From assembly GCF_003460605.1 (NCBI RefSeq), contig NZ_QTVN01000019.1:357-64356 (forward strand): a DNA stretch of 64,000 nt, written 5' to 3'. The stretch is from Ruminococcus sp. AF31-8BH (GTDB lineage: Bacteria; Bacillota; Clostridia; Lachnospirales; Lachnospiraceae). This document shows positions 8,512-18,198 of the stretch, piece after piece. The position numbers were made by a program, and so were the translations under genes. The first letter of the stretch is position 1; every line of letters starts with the position of its first letter. The notes under the pieces were generated by a model. It was given only the letters and a program-made list of their open reading frames with translations. It had not been told where the DNA came from and did no database searches.

Positions 8512-9498
8512 ATGCCTTTACAGAATTACCAGTACGATACCATTATGCGTGAATATAATCGAAGACAGGCCCAGAACCGCCGCATTCAGGAGGAACACCA
8601 GGCAGAGGCCTACGAGAAGATTCCCCGCCTTCGGGAGATTGACGAGGAGGTTGCCACCTTAAGCGCAAGGAAGGTCCGTGCCCTGATCAACCGCCAGGAG
8701 AGCGGCATCGATGATCTGCGCAATGATATCGCCCTTCTTTCCCAGGAGAGGACTGCTCTTTTGCTTTCTTCTGGCTATCCGGCGGATTATCTGGAGATGC
8801 CCTGCACCTGTCCCATCTGCCAGGATACGGGATATGTAGGCAGCCAGAAATGCTCCTGTTTCAAAAAAGCAGAGATCGAACTTCTGTATACCCAGTCAAA
8901 TTTGAAAGAAATTCTTGAAAAAGAGAACTTTGACCACTTTTCATTTGCCTTTTATTCTGATACAATAACAAATGATTCAACGGGGCTCACAGAACGCGAG
9001 ACCGCCCGCCGTGCTTACAATCTTGCGAAGGACTTTGTTGCTGGCTTTGACAATACCTTTGAGAATCTGTTTTTCTACGGCGATACCGGTGTGGGCAAGA
9101 CCTTTCTTTCCCACTGTATTGCGCATGAGCTTCTGGAGAGTGCACACTGCGTGCTGTATTTTTCCGCATTTGATCTTTTTGATTTTCTTGCGGGCTCTGC
9201 ATTTTCCAGGAAGAATGATACTCCCGATGATGAACTGATTTTTGACTGTGACCTGCTGATCATTGATGACCTTGGAACGGAGCTGACCAACAGCTTTGTA
9301 TCCTCACAGCTTTTCCTGTGCATCAATGAGCGGATCATGCGCAAAAAATCCACGATTATTTCCACAAACCTGAAACTGGAAGATTTCTCAGCTACGTATT
9401 CTGAGAGAACCTTTTCCCGCATTGCCAGCAATTACCGCATGACCAAACTTGTGGGAAAGGACATCCGCATTCAGAAAATTTTTTTAGGAGGAAAGTAA
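8512..9498 (+). CDS. DnaC/DnaI-type helicase-loader ATPase
   Basis: The 328-residue protein has an N-terminal helicase-binding part with a cysteine cluster (C98, C100, C103, C114, C116: likely zinc binding, as in DnaI). A AAA+ domain follows with Walker A GDTGVGKT (190-197) and Walker B LLIIDDLG. The role is loading the replicative helicase at the origin. It sits between the DnaD-like gene and the PRPP synthetase with very short gaps. The start is the ATG at 8512 after AGAAGGAGAA. Confidence 0.93.
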   Translation: MPLQNYQYDTIMREYNRRQAQNRRIQEEHQAEAYEKIPRLREIDEEVATLSARKVRALINRQESGIDDLRNDIALLSQERTALLLSSGYPADYLEMPCTCPICQDTGYVGSQKCSCFKKAEIELLYTQSNLKEILEKENFDHFSFAFYSDTITNDSTGLTERETARRAYNLAKDFVAGFDNTFENLFFYGDTGVGKTFLSHCIAHELLESAHCVLYFSAFDLFDFLAGSAFSRKNDTPDDELIFDCDLLIIDDLGTELTNSFVSSQLFLCINERIMRKKSTIISTNLKLEDFSATYSERTFSRIASNYRMTKLVGKDIRIQKIFLGGK

Positions 9499-9501
9499 AG
9501 A

Positions 9502-10677
9502 ATGGCACAAGAAGAATTGACTACACTTCCCGTCGGAAGGCTGGGATTAGTTCCTTTGGAAAGCTGCAAGAGTTTAGGACAGAAGGTGGACGAATGGCTT
9601 GTACAGTGGCGTAAGGAACGTGAGCATTCAGAAACAGATTCTTTCGCCTTTGAAGGATACAAAAGAGATTCCTATGTGGTAAAGGTTCAGAACCCAAGAT
9701 TTGGCTCCGGCGAGGGCAAATGCGTTGTTACCGAGTCTGTGCGAGGCGACGATATTTATGTTCTTGTAGATGTATGCAATTACAATATCTCTTACCCCAT
9801 CGGCAAATACACCAACCTGATGTCTCCTGACGATCATTATCAGGATCTGAAGCGTGTAATTGCAGCAATCGGAGGCAAGGCCCGCCGTGTAAACGTAATC
9901 ATGCCTTATCTCTATGAGGGACGCCAGAGCAAGCGTATCGGAAGAGAGTCACTTGACTGTGCTACTTCCCTCCATGAACTTATCAATATGGGTGTGGAGA
10001 ACATCATCACCTTCGATGCACATGACCCGCAGATCCAGAACGCTACACCGCTTCACGGATTTGAGACTGTGCATCCGTCTTACCAGTTTATCAAAGCTCT
10101 TCTGAAGAACGAGCAGGGACTTCACATTGACAATGAGCACTTTATGATCATCAGCCCGGATGAGGGAAGCATGAACCGTGCTATTTATCTTGCCAATATC
10201 CTTGGAGTCGATATGGGTATGTACTACAAGCGCCTTGACTATTCCAAGAATGTAGACGGCAGACATCCTATCGCCGCTTATGAATTCCTTGGACCAAATG
10301 TAGCAGGCAAAGATCTGATTCTCATCGACGATATGATTTCTTCTGGCGAGACTATTCTGAAGATTGCTTCTCTTCTGAAAGAAAGAGGTGCAGGCAAAAT
10401 TTATCTGTGCTCCACATTTGGACTGTTTACCGACAGCCTTAAGAAATTTGACGAGGCACATGAGGCAGGGGTATTTGACAAACTTCTTACCACTAACCTG
10501 GTTTACCAGCCGGAGGAGCTGCTTGCGAAGCCGTATTATATCTCCTGCGATATGAGCAAATATATTGCGCTGATCATTGATACCCTGAATCATGATATGT
10601 CTGTCAGCCATCTGCTGAACCCGGTTGACCGAATTAAGCGCTGCGTAAAAAATTATATGGCTCAGTATGAGAAATAA
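9502..10677 (+). CDS. Ribose-phosphate pyrophosphokinase (long divergent form)
   Basis: The enzyme makes PRPP from ATP and ribose-5-phosphate for nucleotide, His and Trp synthesis. It has 391 residues against about 315 for the classical enzyme, with extra sequence at the N-terminus and within the first domain. Conserved parts include ESVRGDDIYVLVD, EGRQSKR (in place of ARQDRK), FDAHDPQIQ with the catalytic-loop histidine, SPDEGS, and the PRPP loop LILIDDMISSGETI. It starts three bases after the loader stop (ribosome site GGAGGAAAG inside the upstream end), so it belongs to the initiation operon. Such long forms occur in clostridia; a classical prs may exist elsewhere in the genome. Confidence 0.85.
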   Translation: MAQEELTTLPVGRLGLVPLESCKSLGQKVDEWLVQWRKEREHSETDSFAFEGYKRDSYVVKVQNPRFGSGEGKCVVTESVRGDDIYVLVDVCNYNISYPIGKYTNLMSPDDHYQDLKRVIAAIGGKARRVNVIMPYLYEGRQSKRIGRESLDCATSLHELINMGVENIITFDAHDPQIQNATPLHGFETVHPSYQFIKALLKNEQGLHIDNEHFMIISPDEGSMNRAIYLANILGVDMGMYYKRLDYSKNVDGRHPIAAYEFLGPNVAGKDLILIDDMISSGETILKIASLLKERGAGKIYLCSTFGLFTDSLKKFDEAHEAGVFDKLLTTNLVYQPEELLAKPYYISCDMSKYIALIIDTLNHDMSVSHLLNPVDRIKRCVKNYMAQYEK

Positions 10678-10747
10678 GCTGTTATGTCAGGAGCAACGGG
10701 GATTTGGTTTCTGATATCGTAAGAGATAATTAGATTTGAAATCGTTT

Positions 10748-10795
10748 AAGGCTGAAGTTTTATCAGATAGTGATAAAGCCTCAGCCTTATTTTTC
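10748..10795 (+). terminator. Terminator of the dnaD-dnaC-prs operon
   Basis: AAGGCTGA (10748-10755) pairs with TCAGCCTT (10781-10788), with an inner TTTATCA/TGATAAA stem, followed by ATTTTTC. Confidence 0.9.
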
Positions 10796-10826
10796 GTGAC
10801 GGAAACGGGAAAGGCTTTGTTTCCTG

Positions 10827-12359
10827 TCACATTTTCGTATATTCAATGTGCTCTAGAAGTTCTGTGATTTTAGCATTGTCGGTTCTTATAAATATCTGTC
10901 CTGGCTGTTTTTTCAGCCATTTAAGAGCGGACAGTATTTGTTCTTCCGGGCAGCCGCTCCAGAGATCATCCAGCATTACAGGCAGTGTGGTCTTCGCAGC
11001 AAGCAGCTCTCCTGCTGCCATACGGATGGCGAAGTAAACCAGCTTCATATCAGCCAGGCTGAATTTCCCCAGTTCTGCCTGACCCTGTTCCGTATCGAGC
11101 ATAATGTGCTGCTGGTTGTCGCGGAAAACTTCTATGAATTTACCATCCGTCAGCTCTCTTAAGATTCTGGAAGCACGTATGCGGATCTTCCTGCCGCTCT
11201 CCCTGTAAATATCCCCGGACAGCGTCCCGATGGTCTCCATTGCAAGATTCAGCGCCTGGATCTCAAGATCCTCAGACCTTGGCAGTGCCGTCTCCGTCTC
11301 GTATTCCTGGTAATCCTTCTGAATATTGGTAAAAGCAGTCAGCATCTCATTATAATTTTCATCAAGATCCTCCTGACTGAATTTCAGCTTGTCCTGATGA
11401 ACCTGCATGCGGGCTTTTTTCTTCTTTTGCTTTGCAAGTTCGCTGCGCAGCCTTCTCCTCACGGAAAAAGAGTAGATGATGGCAATCACAGCGGCAGCCA
11501 CGCAAACATCCATTCCAACTCTGGACATTTCATCTCCCATCTGGAAGTGTCCCACAAGACCTACAATTCCAACCACAGCTGCGATTACAGCAACTGCAAT
11601 CATCTCCAGATTTTTCTTTTCCGTTGTACGGATCTGCTCGCCCAGAAGAGTCTCCTCTTCCCTGCTGGCAGAAGAATAGATTTCTGTCTGCTGCTGTGCA
11701 ACCTGACCTTTCCTGTCCCGGAGCTCATCTAACTGGGATTCCAGTTCTTCCAGTCTGGCGGACATTTTATCCTGCTGGCGCTGTACGTCCTTCTGCCAGC
11801 GCTCCTTCTGGCTTAAATAGCCCTTTCTCCACATCTTCAGCATCTGGTCCGCTCTGCCAAGCTGCATGCTGCTGTCCCAGGATTTCTCCAGAGCGCCCAG
11901 ATAATTGTGAAGCTCTCTTGCAAAATCCGCGGCGGAAGTGCCCTTCAGGGCTTTTACATCTGCTGCATTCTCATATAATTTCTCACTGAGCTTTCCAAAA
12001 ATCAAGTGGGCAGGAGTGTCTGAGCCTAGTTCCAGAACATTCTCGTTCTCCTGGCAGAAAAGCTGGCAGACGTAGGTCTCTTTTCCAAAATCACGAGTCA
12101 GGCGGTAATTTTTCCCATGGTCCTCAAACCAGAGAATTCCACCGTATTCCTGGCCTTGTTCTGGCTGATACCGGGTATAAAGATCGTTTTCACAGCCTTT
12201 TCCATACGGGTCTGAAAATCCGAAAAACATGATTTTGATAAAATCAAAAAGGATTTCTCGTTCTTCTTCAGCACAGATCAGGTTCAATCCAGGAGCAAAT
12301 TCCATTGTACGGTTATAAATGGCACCAAAATTATTGATTGTTATGCGATTTAAGATCAT
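10827..12359 (-). CDS. YhaN/SbcC-like coiled-coil protein with degenerate ATP site
   Basis: The 510-residue protein has the layout of YhaN-type SMC/Rad50 relatives: an N-terminal half ATPase (ITINNFGAIYNRTMEFAPGLNLI), two long coiled coils (about 185-250 and 300-370), two predicted membrane segments between them (about 252-270 and 282-299), and a C-terminal half with VMLDDLW as Walker B. The P-loop position (about 29-37) reads CAEEEREIL with no GxxxxGK[ST], and the signature region reads KFSLADMKLV instead of LSxGTxxQ. ATP hydrolysis is therefore doubtful. It starts 16 bases after the YhaO-like gene, its normal partner. In B. subtilis yhaO-yhaN are linked to DNA-repair nuclease functions. Confidence 0.8.
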   Translation of the reverse strand: MILNRITINNFGAIYNRTMEFAPGLNLICAEEEREILFDFIKIMFFGFSDPYGKGCENDLYTRYQPEQGQEYGGILWFEDHGKNYRLTRDFGKETYVCQLFCQENENVLELGSDTPAHLIFGKLSEKLYENAADVKALKGTSAADFARELHNYLGALEKSWDSSMQLGRADQMLKMWRKGYLSQKERWQKDVQRQQDKMSARLEELESQLDELRDRKGQVAQQQTEIYSSASREEETLLGEQIRTTEKKNLEMIAVAVIAAVVGIVGLVGHFQMGDEMSRVGMDVCVAAAVIAIIYSFSVRRRLRSELAKQKKKKARMQVHQDKLKFSQEDLDENYNEMLTAFTNIQKDYQEYETETALPRSEDLEIQALNLAMETIGTLSGDIYRESGRKIRIRASRILRELTDGKFIEVFRDNQQHIMLDTEQGQAELGKFSLADMKLVYFAIRMAAGELLAAKTTLPVMLDDLWSGCPEEQILSALKWLKKQPGQIFIRTDNAKITELLEHIEYTKM

Positions 12360-12375
12360 TTATGTGTTCCTCTGT

Positions 12376-13428
12376 TCATACGCTTGTTTCCAGCAAAGCC
12401 TGAAGGCCGTAATACATGGCCTTCTCTTCCACTGTGTTCCTGTTTTTCCCCTGGAAATAGCTGATGTAGTCACCGATCAGGGTACCTGCATACTGCCGCT
12501 GCAAAGCTTCCAGATCATAGGCAGGAACCGTCTCATCCAGAACCTCCGTGATATTTCCAAAAGCTTTCAGACGCTCGGGGATCAGAAGAAGCTCGGGCTT
12601 TCTTTTTCCCTGAAGGATCACGCGGTAGATATTCAGACCGCCTCTTTTAAAGAGCTCTTCTTTCAGGTTATCCTCAAGGGAAAGCTGTGTGCTTTCGGTA
12701 TTCACATTCAAAAGAAGCTGCTGGTAGGTCCGCATGGAAAATGGAACAAAGCTGGTCTTTATTCTGCCATTCTCAGCCCGGCCTTCTATATATCCATGCT
12801 CTCCGAAATCATTTGGCTTAAGAGGTTCCGGGGCACCGCTGTAAAGGGCTCTATCCCGTATGAGAACCCTAGGCGCATGCGTGTGTCCCAGGGCAGCATA
12901 GTCAAAGCCTGCGGCAGCAAGCTTCGCTGCATCAAGGGGACAGTGCTGACGGTCTCCGCCGTGGGCCAGAAGGATATGGATTCCTTCCTTATTTTCCGGA
13001 CGGATGCCAGCATACAGATCCTCTGTGATTACGGGATGCTCGTAGCTCATGCCATATACATACACATCCAGCTTCTCATCCTTCACACAGGCAACCTTCT
13101 CTTTTGCAAAAAACACAACATTGGAAGCCCAGGAAAAGGTTCTGTAAAAAGAGTCTATTTTCATGTAATCCTGATCCCCAGCCATAAGATAAACCCTGGT
13201 TTTCGGGATGGATGCAAACAGTTCATTGACTTCCTTCAGTTCGCTTAAAAGGGGCTGGCGGTGAAACAGATCTCCGGCTATAAATAACAAATCCACCGGA
13301 TTCTCACGGATACCCGTAATAACCCGGCGGAATGTTTCCCAGATTTCATTCTCCCGCTTCTCGCTCCACGGGCAGCCTCTGTCAGGGACTGCCCCAAGAT
13401 TTACGTCTGCAAGATGAATAAATCTCAT
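12376..13428 (-). CDS. YhaO/SbcD-like metallophosphoesterase with altered active site
   Basis: The 350-residue protein has the Mre11/SbcD fold order: FIHLADVNLG, LLFIAGDLFH (D53, H56), LMAGDQDYM, AHGGD (H156) and GHTHAPR (H182, H184). Two key places depart from the family. D-x-H is DVN (H10 is Asn), and the GN-H-D motif is GDQD at 84-87, which removes the metal-binding Asn and the catalytic His. The remaining metal ligands are intact. It is encoded directly upstream of the YhaN-like gene and 14 bases downstream of asnS. DNA-end processing is the family function; here binding without cleavage is possible. Confidence 0.8.
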   Translation of the reverse strand: MRFIHLADVNLGAVPDRGCPWSEKRENEIWETFRRVITGIRENPVDLLFIAGDLFHRQPLLSELKEVNELFASIPKTRVYLMAGDQDYMKIDSFYRTFSWASNVVFFAKEKVACVKDEKLDVYVYGMSYEHPVITEDLYAGIRPENKEGIHILLAHGGDRQHCPLDAAKLAAAGFDYAALGHTHAPRVLIRDRALYSGAPEPLKPNDFGEHGYIEGRAENGRIKTSFVPFSMRTYQQLLLNVNTESTQLSLEDNLKEELFKRGGLNIYRVILQGKRKPELLLIPERLKAFGNITEVLDETVPAYDLEALQRQYAGTLIGDYISYFQGKNRNTVEEKAMYYGLQALLETSV

Positions 13429-13442
13429 TCTTCTACCTCATT

Positions 13443-14834
13443 TTATAAATCGCAGTTGTTAACTGTTCTCGGGAACGGGATTACGTCGCGGATGTTGCCC
13501 ATTCCTGTCAGATACATAACGCAACGCTCAAAGCCAAGGCCGTATCCGGAATGGCGTGTGGAACCATATTTACGAAGATCAAGATAGAAATCATAATCCT
13601 CTTCTTTCAGTCCAAGCTCATCCATACGTGCTTTCAGTTTGCCGTAGTCGTCCTCTCTCTGGCTTCCTCCGATAATCTCACCGATTCCAGGAACAAGGCA
13701 GTCCATGGCAGCTACTGTCTTTCCATCCTCGTTCATCTTCATGTAGAATGCTTTGATTTCCTTCGGATAGTCTGTAACGAAAATCGGTTTCTTAAAGATC
13801 TGCTCGGTCAGATAGCGCTCATGCTCTGTCTGCAGGTCACATCCCCAGGATACCTTGTAGTCAAACTTATCGTTGTTTTTCTCAAGAAGCTTGATTGCCT
13901 CTGTGTAGGTAACACGTCCGAACTCAGAGTTGGCAACATGGTTCAGACGGTCCAGAAGTCCCTTGTCTACGAAGGAATTGAAGAAGTTCATCTCTTCTGG
14001 AGCATTCTCAAGTACATAGCGGATCACATATTTCAGCATGGACTCTGCAAGGTTCATGTTATCCTCGAGGTCAGCGAATGCACACTCTGGCTCGATCATC
14101 CAGAACTCAGCTGCATGACGTGTGGTGTTGGAGTTCTCTGCACGGAATGTAGGTCCGAATGTGTATACATTGCGGAATGCCTGTGCAAAGGTCTCGCAGT
14201 TCAGCTGACCGCTTACTGTCAGGTTGGTCTCCTTGCCGAAGAAGTCCTTGGAATAATCGATGTTTCCCTTCTCATCGGTAGGGATGTTATTCAGATCCAT
14301 AGTCGTAACCTGGAACATCTCTCCAGCACCCTCACAGTCGCTTCCTGTGATAAGCGGTGTGTGTACATAGACAAATCCTCTCTCCTGGAAGAACTTATGG
14401 ATTGCATATGCACAAAGGGAACGTACACGGAACACAGCCTGGAAGGTATTTGTTCTGGAACGAAGGTGTGTGATCGTTCTTAAGTATTCAAGGCTGTGAC
14501 GTTTCTTCTGAAGAGGATAATCCGGTGCGGAAGCGCCCTCTACTGAAATTTCTGTGGCCTGGATCTCGAATGGCTGCTTCGCCTGAGGTGTAGCTACCAG
14601 AGTTCCTTTTACAATAATTGCTGCGCCTACATTCAGTTTGGAAATCTCAGCAAAATTATCCATTGTATCGTGGTAAACGACCTGAAGGGTCTCAAAATAT
14701 GTTCCATCATGGAGAACAACAAATCCAAAAGTCTTGGAATCACGAACGCTTCGTACCCAGCCGCCTACAGTAATCTCCTGGTCCAGGTATTTCTCCCGTT
14801 CTCTGTAAATCTCTTTTACTGTTGTAAGTTTCAT
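13443..14834 (-). CDS. asnS: Asparagine--tRNA ligase
   Basis: The class II synthetase has 463 residues. An N-terminal OB-fold anticodon domain ([21 protein letters not shown]) precedes the catalytic core with motif 2 [25 protein letters not shown] sequence and motif 3 [19 protein letters not shown]. It charges tRNA-Asn. The start is [10 protein letters not shown] after AGGAGCAGATT. A promoter lies upstream and no T-box leader fits in the roughly 90-base spacer. It leads a possible unit with the YhaO/YhaN-like genes. Confidence 0.97.
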   Translation of the reverse strand: MKLTTVKEIYREREKYLDQEITVGGWVRSVRDSKTFGFVVLHDGTYFETLQVVYHDTMDNFAEISKLNVGAAIIVKGTLVATPQAKQPFEIQATEISVEGASAPDYPLQKKRHSLEYLRTITHLRSRTNTFQAVFRVRSLCAYAIHKFFQERGFVYVHTPLITGSDCEGAGEMFQVTTMDLNNIPTDEKGNIDYSKDFFGKETNLTVSGQLNCETFAQAFRNVYTFGPTFRAENSNTTRHAAEFWMIEPECAFADLEDNMNLAESMLKYVIRYVLENAPEEMNFFNSFVDKGLLDRLNHVANSEFGRVTYTEAIKLLEKNNDKFDYKVSWGCDLQTEHERYLTEQIFKKPIFVTDYPKEIKAFYMKMNEDGKTVAAMDCLVPGIGEIIGGSQREDDYGKLKARMDELGLKEEDYDFYLDLRKYGSTRHSGYGLGFERCVMYLTGMGNIRDVIPFPRTVNNCDL

Positions 14835-14881
14835 AATCTGCTCCTCTTTCTCCTCATTTTTCCAAACACTCGTTTCTCTAT

Positions 14882-14910
14882 AGTATAGACTATTCCTCTT
14901 CTTCGCGCAA
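14882..14910 (-). promoter_or_regulatory. Promoter of asnS
   Basis: Minus-strand TTGCGC (14905-14910) and TATACT (14882-14887) are 17 bases apart, about 45 bases before the asnS ATG. Confidence 0.6.
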
Positions 14911-14923
14911 GGTTATTTTCACA

Positions 14924-14987
14924 AAAAGAAGACCGCAGATTTCTGCCGGAACTGCTGTTTCCCGGCATGATCATCCTGGTCTTCTTT
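14924..14987 (-). terminator. Terminator of the secreted SGNH hydrolase gene
   Basis: AAAGAAGACC and GGTCTTCTTT arms enclose an inner TGCCGG/CCGGCA stem; T residues follow on the minus strand. It lies 40 bases after the stop codon at 15028. Confidence 0.75.
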
Positions 14988-15027
14988 GGTTCATTGCTTC
15001 GTGTTCTCTTGAATTCGTATTCTCTTG

Positions 15028-16518
15028 TTAGTGCTCGCTTAGATAGTCAAGACAATACTTGAATATCCGCTTATAGGTCTTGGTGGTGTAGTGGAGACCA
15101 TCATCTACGGTAACATCCACGCCGCCAGCACCGCGATTGGTGCCAAATCCTGTGTTAAGCAGGTAGGAATAGGTATCAATGTAGGTATAGGTTCCATTCA
15201 GTCCCGCACTCACAACTGTGTTGAACTTACGCACAACCTCCTCTGTTCTCAGCTTGTTAAAGCCACGTACCTGGATTACCTTGCTGTTAACCGGATTCAC
15301 TGACATGAAGAACAGCTTGCAGTTCTTTTTCTGCAGCTCTCCGGCAATCTGCTTAAGATACGTTACATAATTATACATCTGCCCCGGATCGTTTACACCC
15401 AGATTGAAGATGACTGCTGTCGGTCTCTGTACGGAATAGTAGGCCTGTGCCTTAGAAAGAATACTGTTCATTCCAGTCTCTTTCAGCCAGCTAAGTCCCT
15501 GCCCTTCCTGGCACACGAAATCGATATCCTGCAGAACATTGGAATCTGTGCCGAACTGTCTCTGCAGGGTCAGCTGCATGCGCACGGTTCTGGAATCACC
15601 CACGAATATGATATGATTATATCCTCTGCTGGTGCTTCCGTTTCCCATTCTCCATCCGCTGCTTGCAAGCAGATCAGAAGAACTTAGCTCTTCTTCTGCT
15701 GACCGGTTAAATACTACTGCGTATAATTTCACGTTTCCATTTACAGTAATGGATTCTCCCGCTTCATAACGCGGGGCAACACACTTGCCAGGCTGATAAT
15801 CCCAGCCCATAAATGTATATCCGGAAGCGTTGCTTACGGAAGGAAGCTTATAAGAAGTTCCGGATCTGACGCTTATGGTCTTATAAACGGCTCCATTGTT
15901 CTTGCAAAGCGTTACTGTAGCATTCTTTTTATAAACAGCATAAAGCCTCTGCGATTTCTTGATCCGTATCTTCTTGCCGACTGCATAATTTGCACGGGAA
16001 GCATTCTTGCTGGTGCTCCATCCCAGAACCTCATATCCGCTCTTAGCCGGAACGGACGGCAGTGTCAGGTAATCATTCTTGGTAACCGTCGTCTTCAGCT
16101 TGGCAAAAGCTGTACTGGAGGAACCATTGCTGTTATAAAATGCAACTGTATAAGTTCCTACTTTTTTGCGGACTGCATACAGACTTAAATTCTTCTTCAA
16201 AGTGATCGTCTGACCAGCTTTGTAGGTGATCTTCGTCGCATTCTTTCTGGTAGACCATCCAAGATTCTGATACCCCTTGACAGATGGAACGGACGGCAAC
16301 TTAATTCTCTTTCCCGCTGTGGTCTTGATCCGAAGCTGATTGTAAACAGGCCTGCCGTTTGTATTCCAGAATCTGGCTACTACATTGGTGGTTGCAGCCT
16401 GTACATTATAGGTACCTCCACCGGATCTGCCGCTTCCTGTCAGGCTTCCGTACCATACCAGCGCTGCCAGCAGCAGAACCCAGAAAATCCTTTGCTTTCT
16501 TTTATGCTTATCTCTCAT
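15028..16518 (-). CDS. Secreted SGNH/GDSL hydrolase with three InlB-type B repeats
   Basis: The 496-residue protein starts at the ATG at 16518 (MRDKHKRKQRIFW, after AGAGGAGTG); the longer in-frame extension covers the promoter and is rejected. A signal or anchor segment lies at about 10-30. Three repeats of about 75 residues (44-118, 122-197, 200-270) share the GY..(L/M)GW(S/D) core of the Listeria-Bacteroides B-repeat (Flg_new) family. The hydrolase domain has GDSR (307-310), NLGVND and, near the end, the DDGLHYT block with the catalytic Asp/His. The likely role is an extracellular esterase or deacetylase on cell-wall or dietary glycans; the substrate is unknown. It is monocistronic. Confidence 0.85.
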   Translation of the reverse strand: MRDKHKRKQRIFWVLLLAALVWYGSLTGSGRSGGGTYNVQAATTNVVARFWNTNGRPVYNQLRIKTTAGKRIKLPSVPSVKGYQNLGWSTRKNATKITYKAGQTITLKKNLSLYAVRKKVGTYTVAFYNSNGSSSTAFAKLKTTVTKNDYLTLPSVPAKSGYEVLGWSTSKNASRANYAVGKKIRIKKSQRLYAVYKKNATVTLCKNNGAVYKTISVRSGTSYKLPSVSNASGYTFMGWDYQPGKCVAPRYEAGESITVNGNVKLYAVVFNRSAEEELSSSDLLASSGWRMGNGSTSRGYNHIIFVGDSRTVRMQLTLQRQFGTDSNVLQDIDFVCQEGQGLSWLKETGMNSILSKAQAYYSVQRPTAVIFNLGVNDPGQMYNYVTYLKQIAGELQKKNCKLFFMSVNPVNSKVIQVRGFNKLRTEEVVRKFNTVVSAGLNGTYTYIDTYSYLLNTGFGTNRGAGGVDVTVDDGLHYTTKTYKRIFKYCLDYLSEH

Positions 16519-16600
16519 AGACACTCCTCTGCTCCATAAATCTGTTTCCGTCACAATGTACACAAAGTGAATCGTTGCTTTTCTATTTCCTGTTGGCTTT

Positions 16601-16629
16601 AGTATAACGGAAATTCCTTTTTCTTTCAA
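16601..16629 (-). promoter_or_regulatory. Promoter of the secreted SGNH hydrolase gene
   Basis: Minus-strand TTGAAA (16624-16629) and TATACT (16601-16606) have 17-base spacing. The untranslated leader is about 75 bases. Confidence 0.7.
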
Positions 16630-16707
16630 CCAAAATCCAACATGTTTTGTAGTTTTGTTACATTTTTGTTACTTATATGTTGCAAAAGAGCTGTTTCCCA
16701 TCAAGAT

Positions 16708-18198
16708 TTACAGTGCCTGAACAAATCTCATGAAGGCTTCTCTGCCCTCTTCCGTGCATTTGTATACACCTGCATCTTCCAGGACATGTACAAATACATT
16801 TCCCACTTCTTTGTGCAGAATTTCTTCAATGTTATCTTTGTTCAGATGATCGTATTTTGGAAGGAAGCCTTTTACCCAGTCCGCATGCTTCTCAATCTTC
16901 TCATTGGAGGAAATATCCTTACCTTCCAGAATGTACTCTGCAAGCAGCTCCAGTTCCTCTTTCAGTCTTGCAGGAAGAACCGCAAGTCCCATAACCTCGA
17001 TCAGACCGATGTTCTCCTTCTTAATATGATGATACTCTGCATGAGGATGATATACGCCCAGCGGATTCTCCTCTGTAGTGATGTTGTTTCTTAATGTAAG
17101 ATCCAGCTCGAACATGTCACCTCTTTTACGTGCGATCGGAGTGATGGTGTTGTGCGGTTCTCCGTCTGTTTCTGCATAAATAAATGCAGCCTCATCGGTG
17201 TAGCCTCTCCATACCTCCAGCACATGAGTGGCAAGATCCACCAGTCTCTTCTCATCCTTGTGGCGGATACGAAGAACGGAAAGCGGCCATTTTACAATTC
17301 CAGCTTCCACATCCTCATAGCCCGGAATCGTTACCGGCTTCTCGATTTCTGCTTTTGCCATAGCAAAGGTATAATGTCCGCCCTGGAAATGATCGTGGCT
17401 TAAAATGGAGCCTCCAACAATCGGAAGATCCGCATTGGAGCCAAGGAAGTAATGAGGAAACAGCTTCACGAAATCAAATAGCTTGATAAATGTGTTTCTC
17501 TCAATCTTCATCGGAGTATGCCTGCAGTTAAATACAATACAGTGCTCATTGTAATATACATATGGAGAATACTGCATTCCCCACGAGCTGTCATTGATGG
17601 TGAGCGGAATGATTCTGTGATTCTCTCTTGCCGGATGGTTGGCGCGTCCTGCATATCCCTCATTCTCCGGGCAAAGAAGGCATTTCGGATAGCTGCTGGA
17701 TTTAATCAGCTTGGCTGCTGCAATGGCTTTTGGATCCTTCTCCGGCTTAGAAAGGTTGATGGTGATATCCATGGTTCCATAAGGAGAATCTACGGTCCAC
17801 TTCTGATCCTTCTTTACACGATAGCGGCGGATGTAGTCACTGTCCTGGCTTAATTTATAGAAATAATCAGTCGCTTCTTCCGGGGATTCCTTATATTTTT
17901 CCCAGAAAGTGTTCTGAACCTGAGCAGGACGAGGCATAAGACAGTTCATCAGCCTAGTATCAAACAAGTCTCTGTAAACTACGCTGTCCTGAATCAGGCC
18001 GCGTTCTACAGCTTCGTCAAGAAGTTCCTTCAGAACCTCTTCCAGATTAATATTGGAGTATTCCTCTTCCGGTTCTGTGTACTCGTCTTCCTTAAAAACA
18101 TCAAGCAGAAGATTTGTTGTGTAATTTTTCTCGCAGGCAGGAGTCAGTCCTGTCTCAATTCCGTACTGTACCAGTTTTTTGATGTTTTCGCTTAACAT
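16708..18198 (-). CDS. galT: UDP-glucose--hexose-1-phosphate uridylyltransferase (Firmicutes type)
   Basis: This Leloir-pathway enzyme exchanges UMP between UDP-glucose and galactose-1-phosphate. The 496-residue protein is of the GalT type 2 family found in Firmicutes. It shows PKCLLCPENEGYAGR, HRIIPLTIN and the catalytic-histidine block HDHFQGGH (268-275). The start is the ATG at 18198 (MLSENIKKLVQYG) after AGGAAAGGAC. No galK or galE is adjacent. The 82-base spacer before it holds a perfect GGGGCAAA/TTTGCCCC hairpin (18232-18252) without a T tract. Confidence 0.95.
   Translation of the reverse strand: MLSENIKKLVQYGIETGLTPACEKNYTTNLLLDVFKEDEYTEPEEEYSNINLEEVLKELLDEAVERGLIQDSVVYRDLFDTRLMNCLMPRPAQVQNTFWEKYKESPEEATDYFYKLSQDSDYIRRYRVKKDQKWTVDSPYGTMDITINLSKPEKDPKAIAAAKLIKSSSYPKCLLCPENEGYAGRANHPARENHRIIPLTINDSSWGMQYSPYVYYNEHCIVFNCRHTPMKIERNTFIKLFDFVKLFPHYFLGSNADLPIVGGSILSHDHFQGGHYTFAMAKAEIEKPVTIPGYEDVEAGIVKWPLSVLRIRHKDEKRLVDLATHVLEVWRGYTDEAAFIYAETDGEPHNTITPIARKRGDMFELDLTLRNNITTEENPLGVYHPHAEYHHIKKENIGLIEVMGLAVLPARLKEELELLAEYILEGKDISSNEKIEKHADWVKGFLPKYDHLNKDNIEEILHKEVGNVFVHVLEDAGVYKCTEEGREAFMRFVQAL

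Noticed and set aside
12319..13248. A 309-codon open frame on the plus strand
   Set aside because: It lies antisense to the YhaO-like gene, has no ribosome site and shows no family motif; the minus-strand protein is clearly conserved.
14835..15027. A T-box leader upstream of asnS
   Set aside because: The spacer is only about 190 bases, most of it taken by the terminator of the next gene; no AGGGTGG-type T-box sequence or specifier stem is seen, and a normal promoter lies 45 bases from the start.
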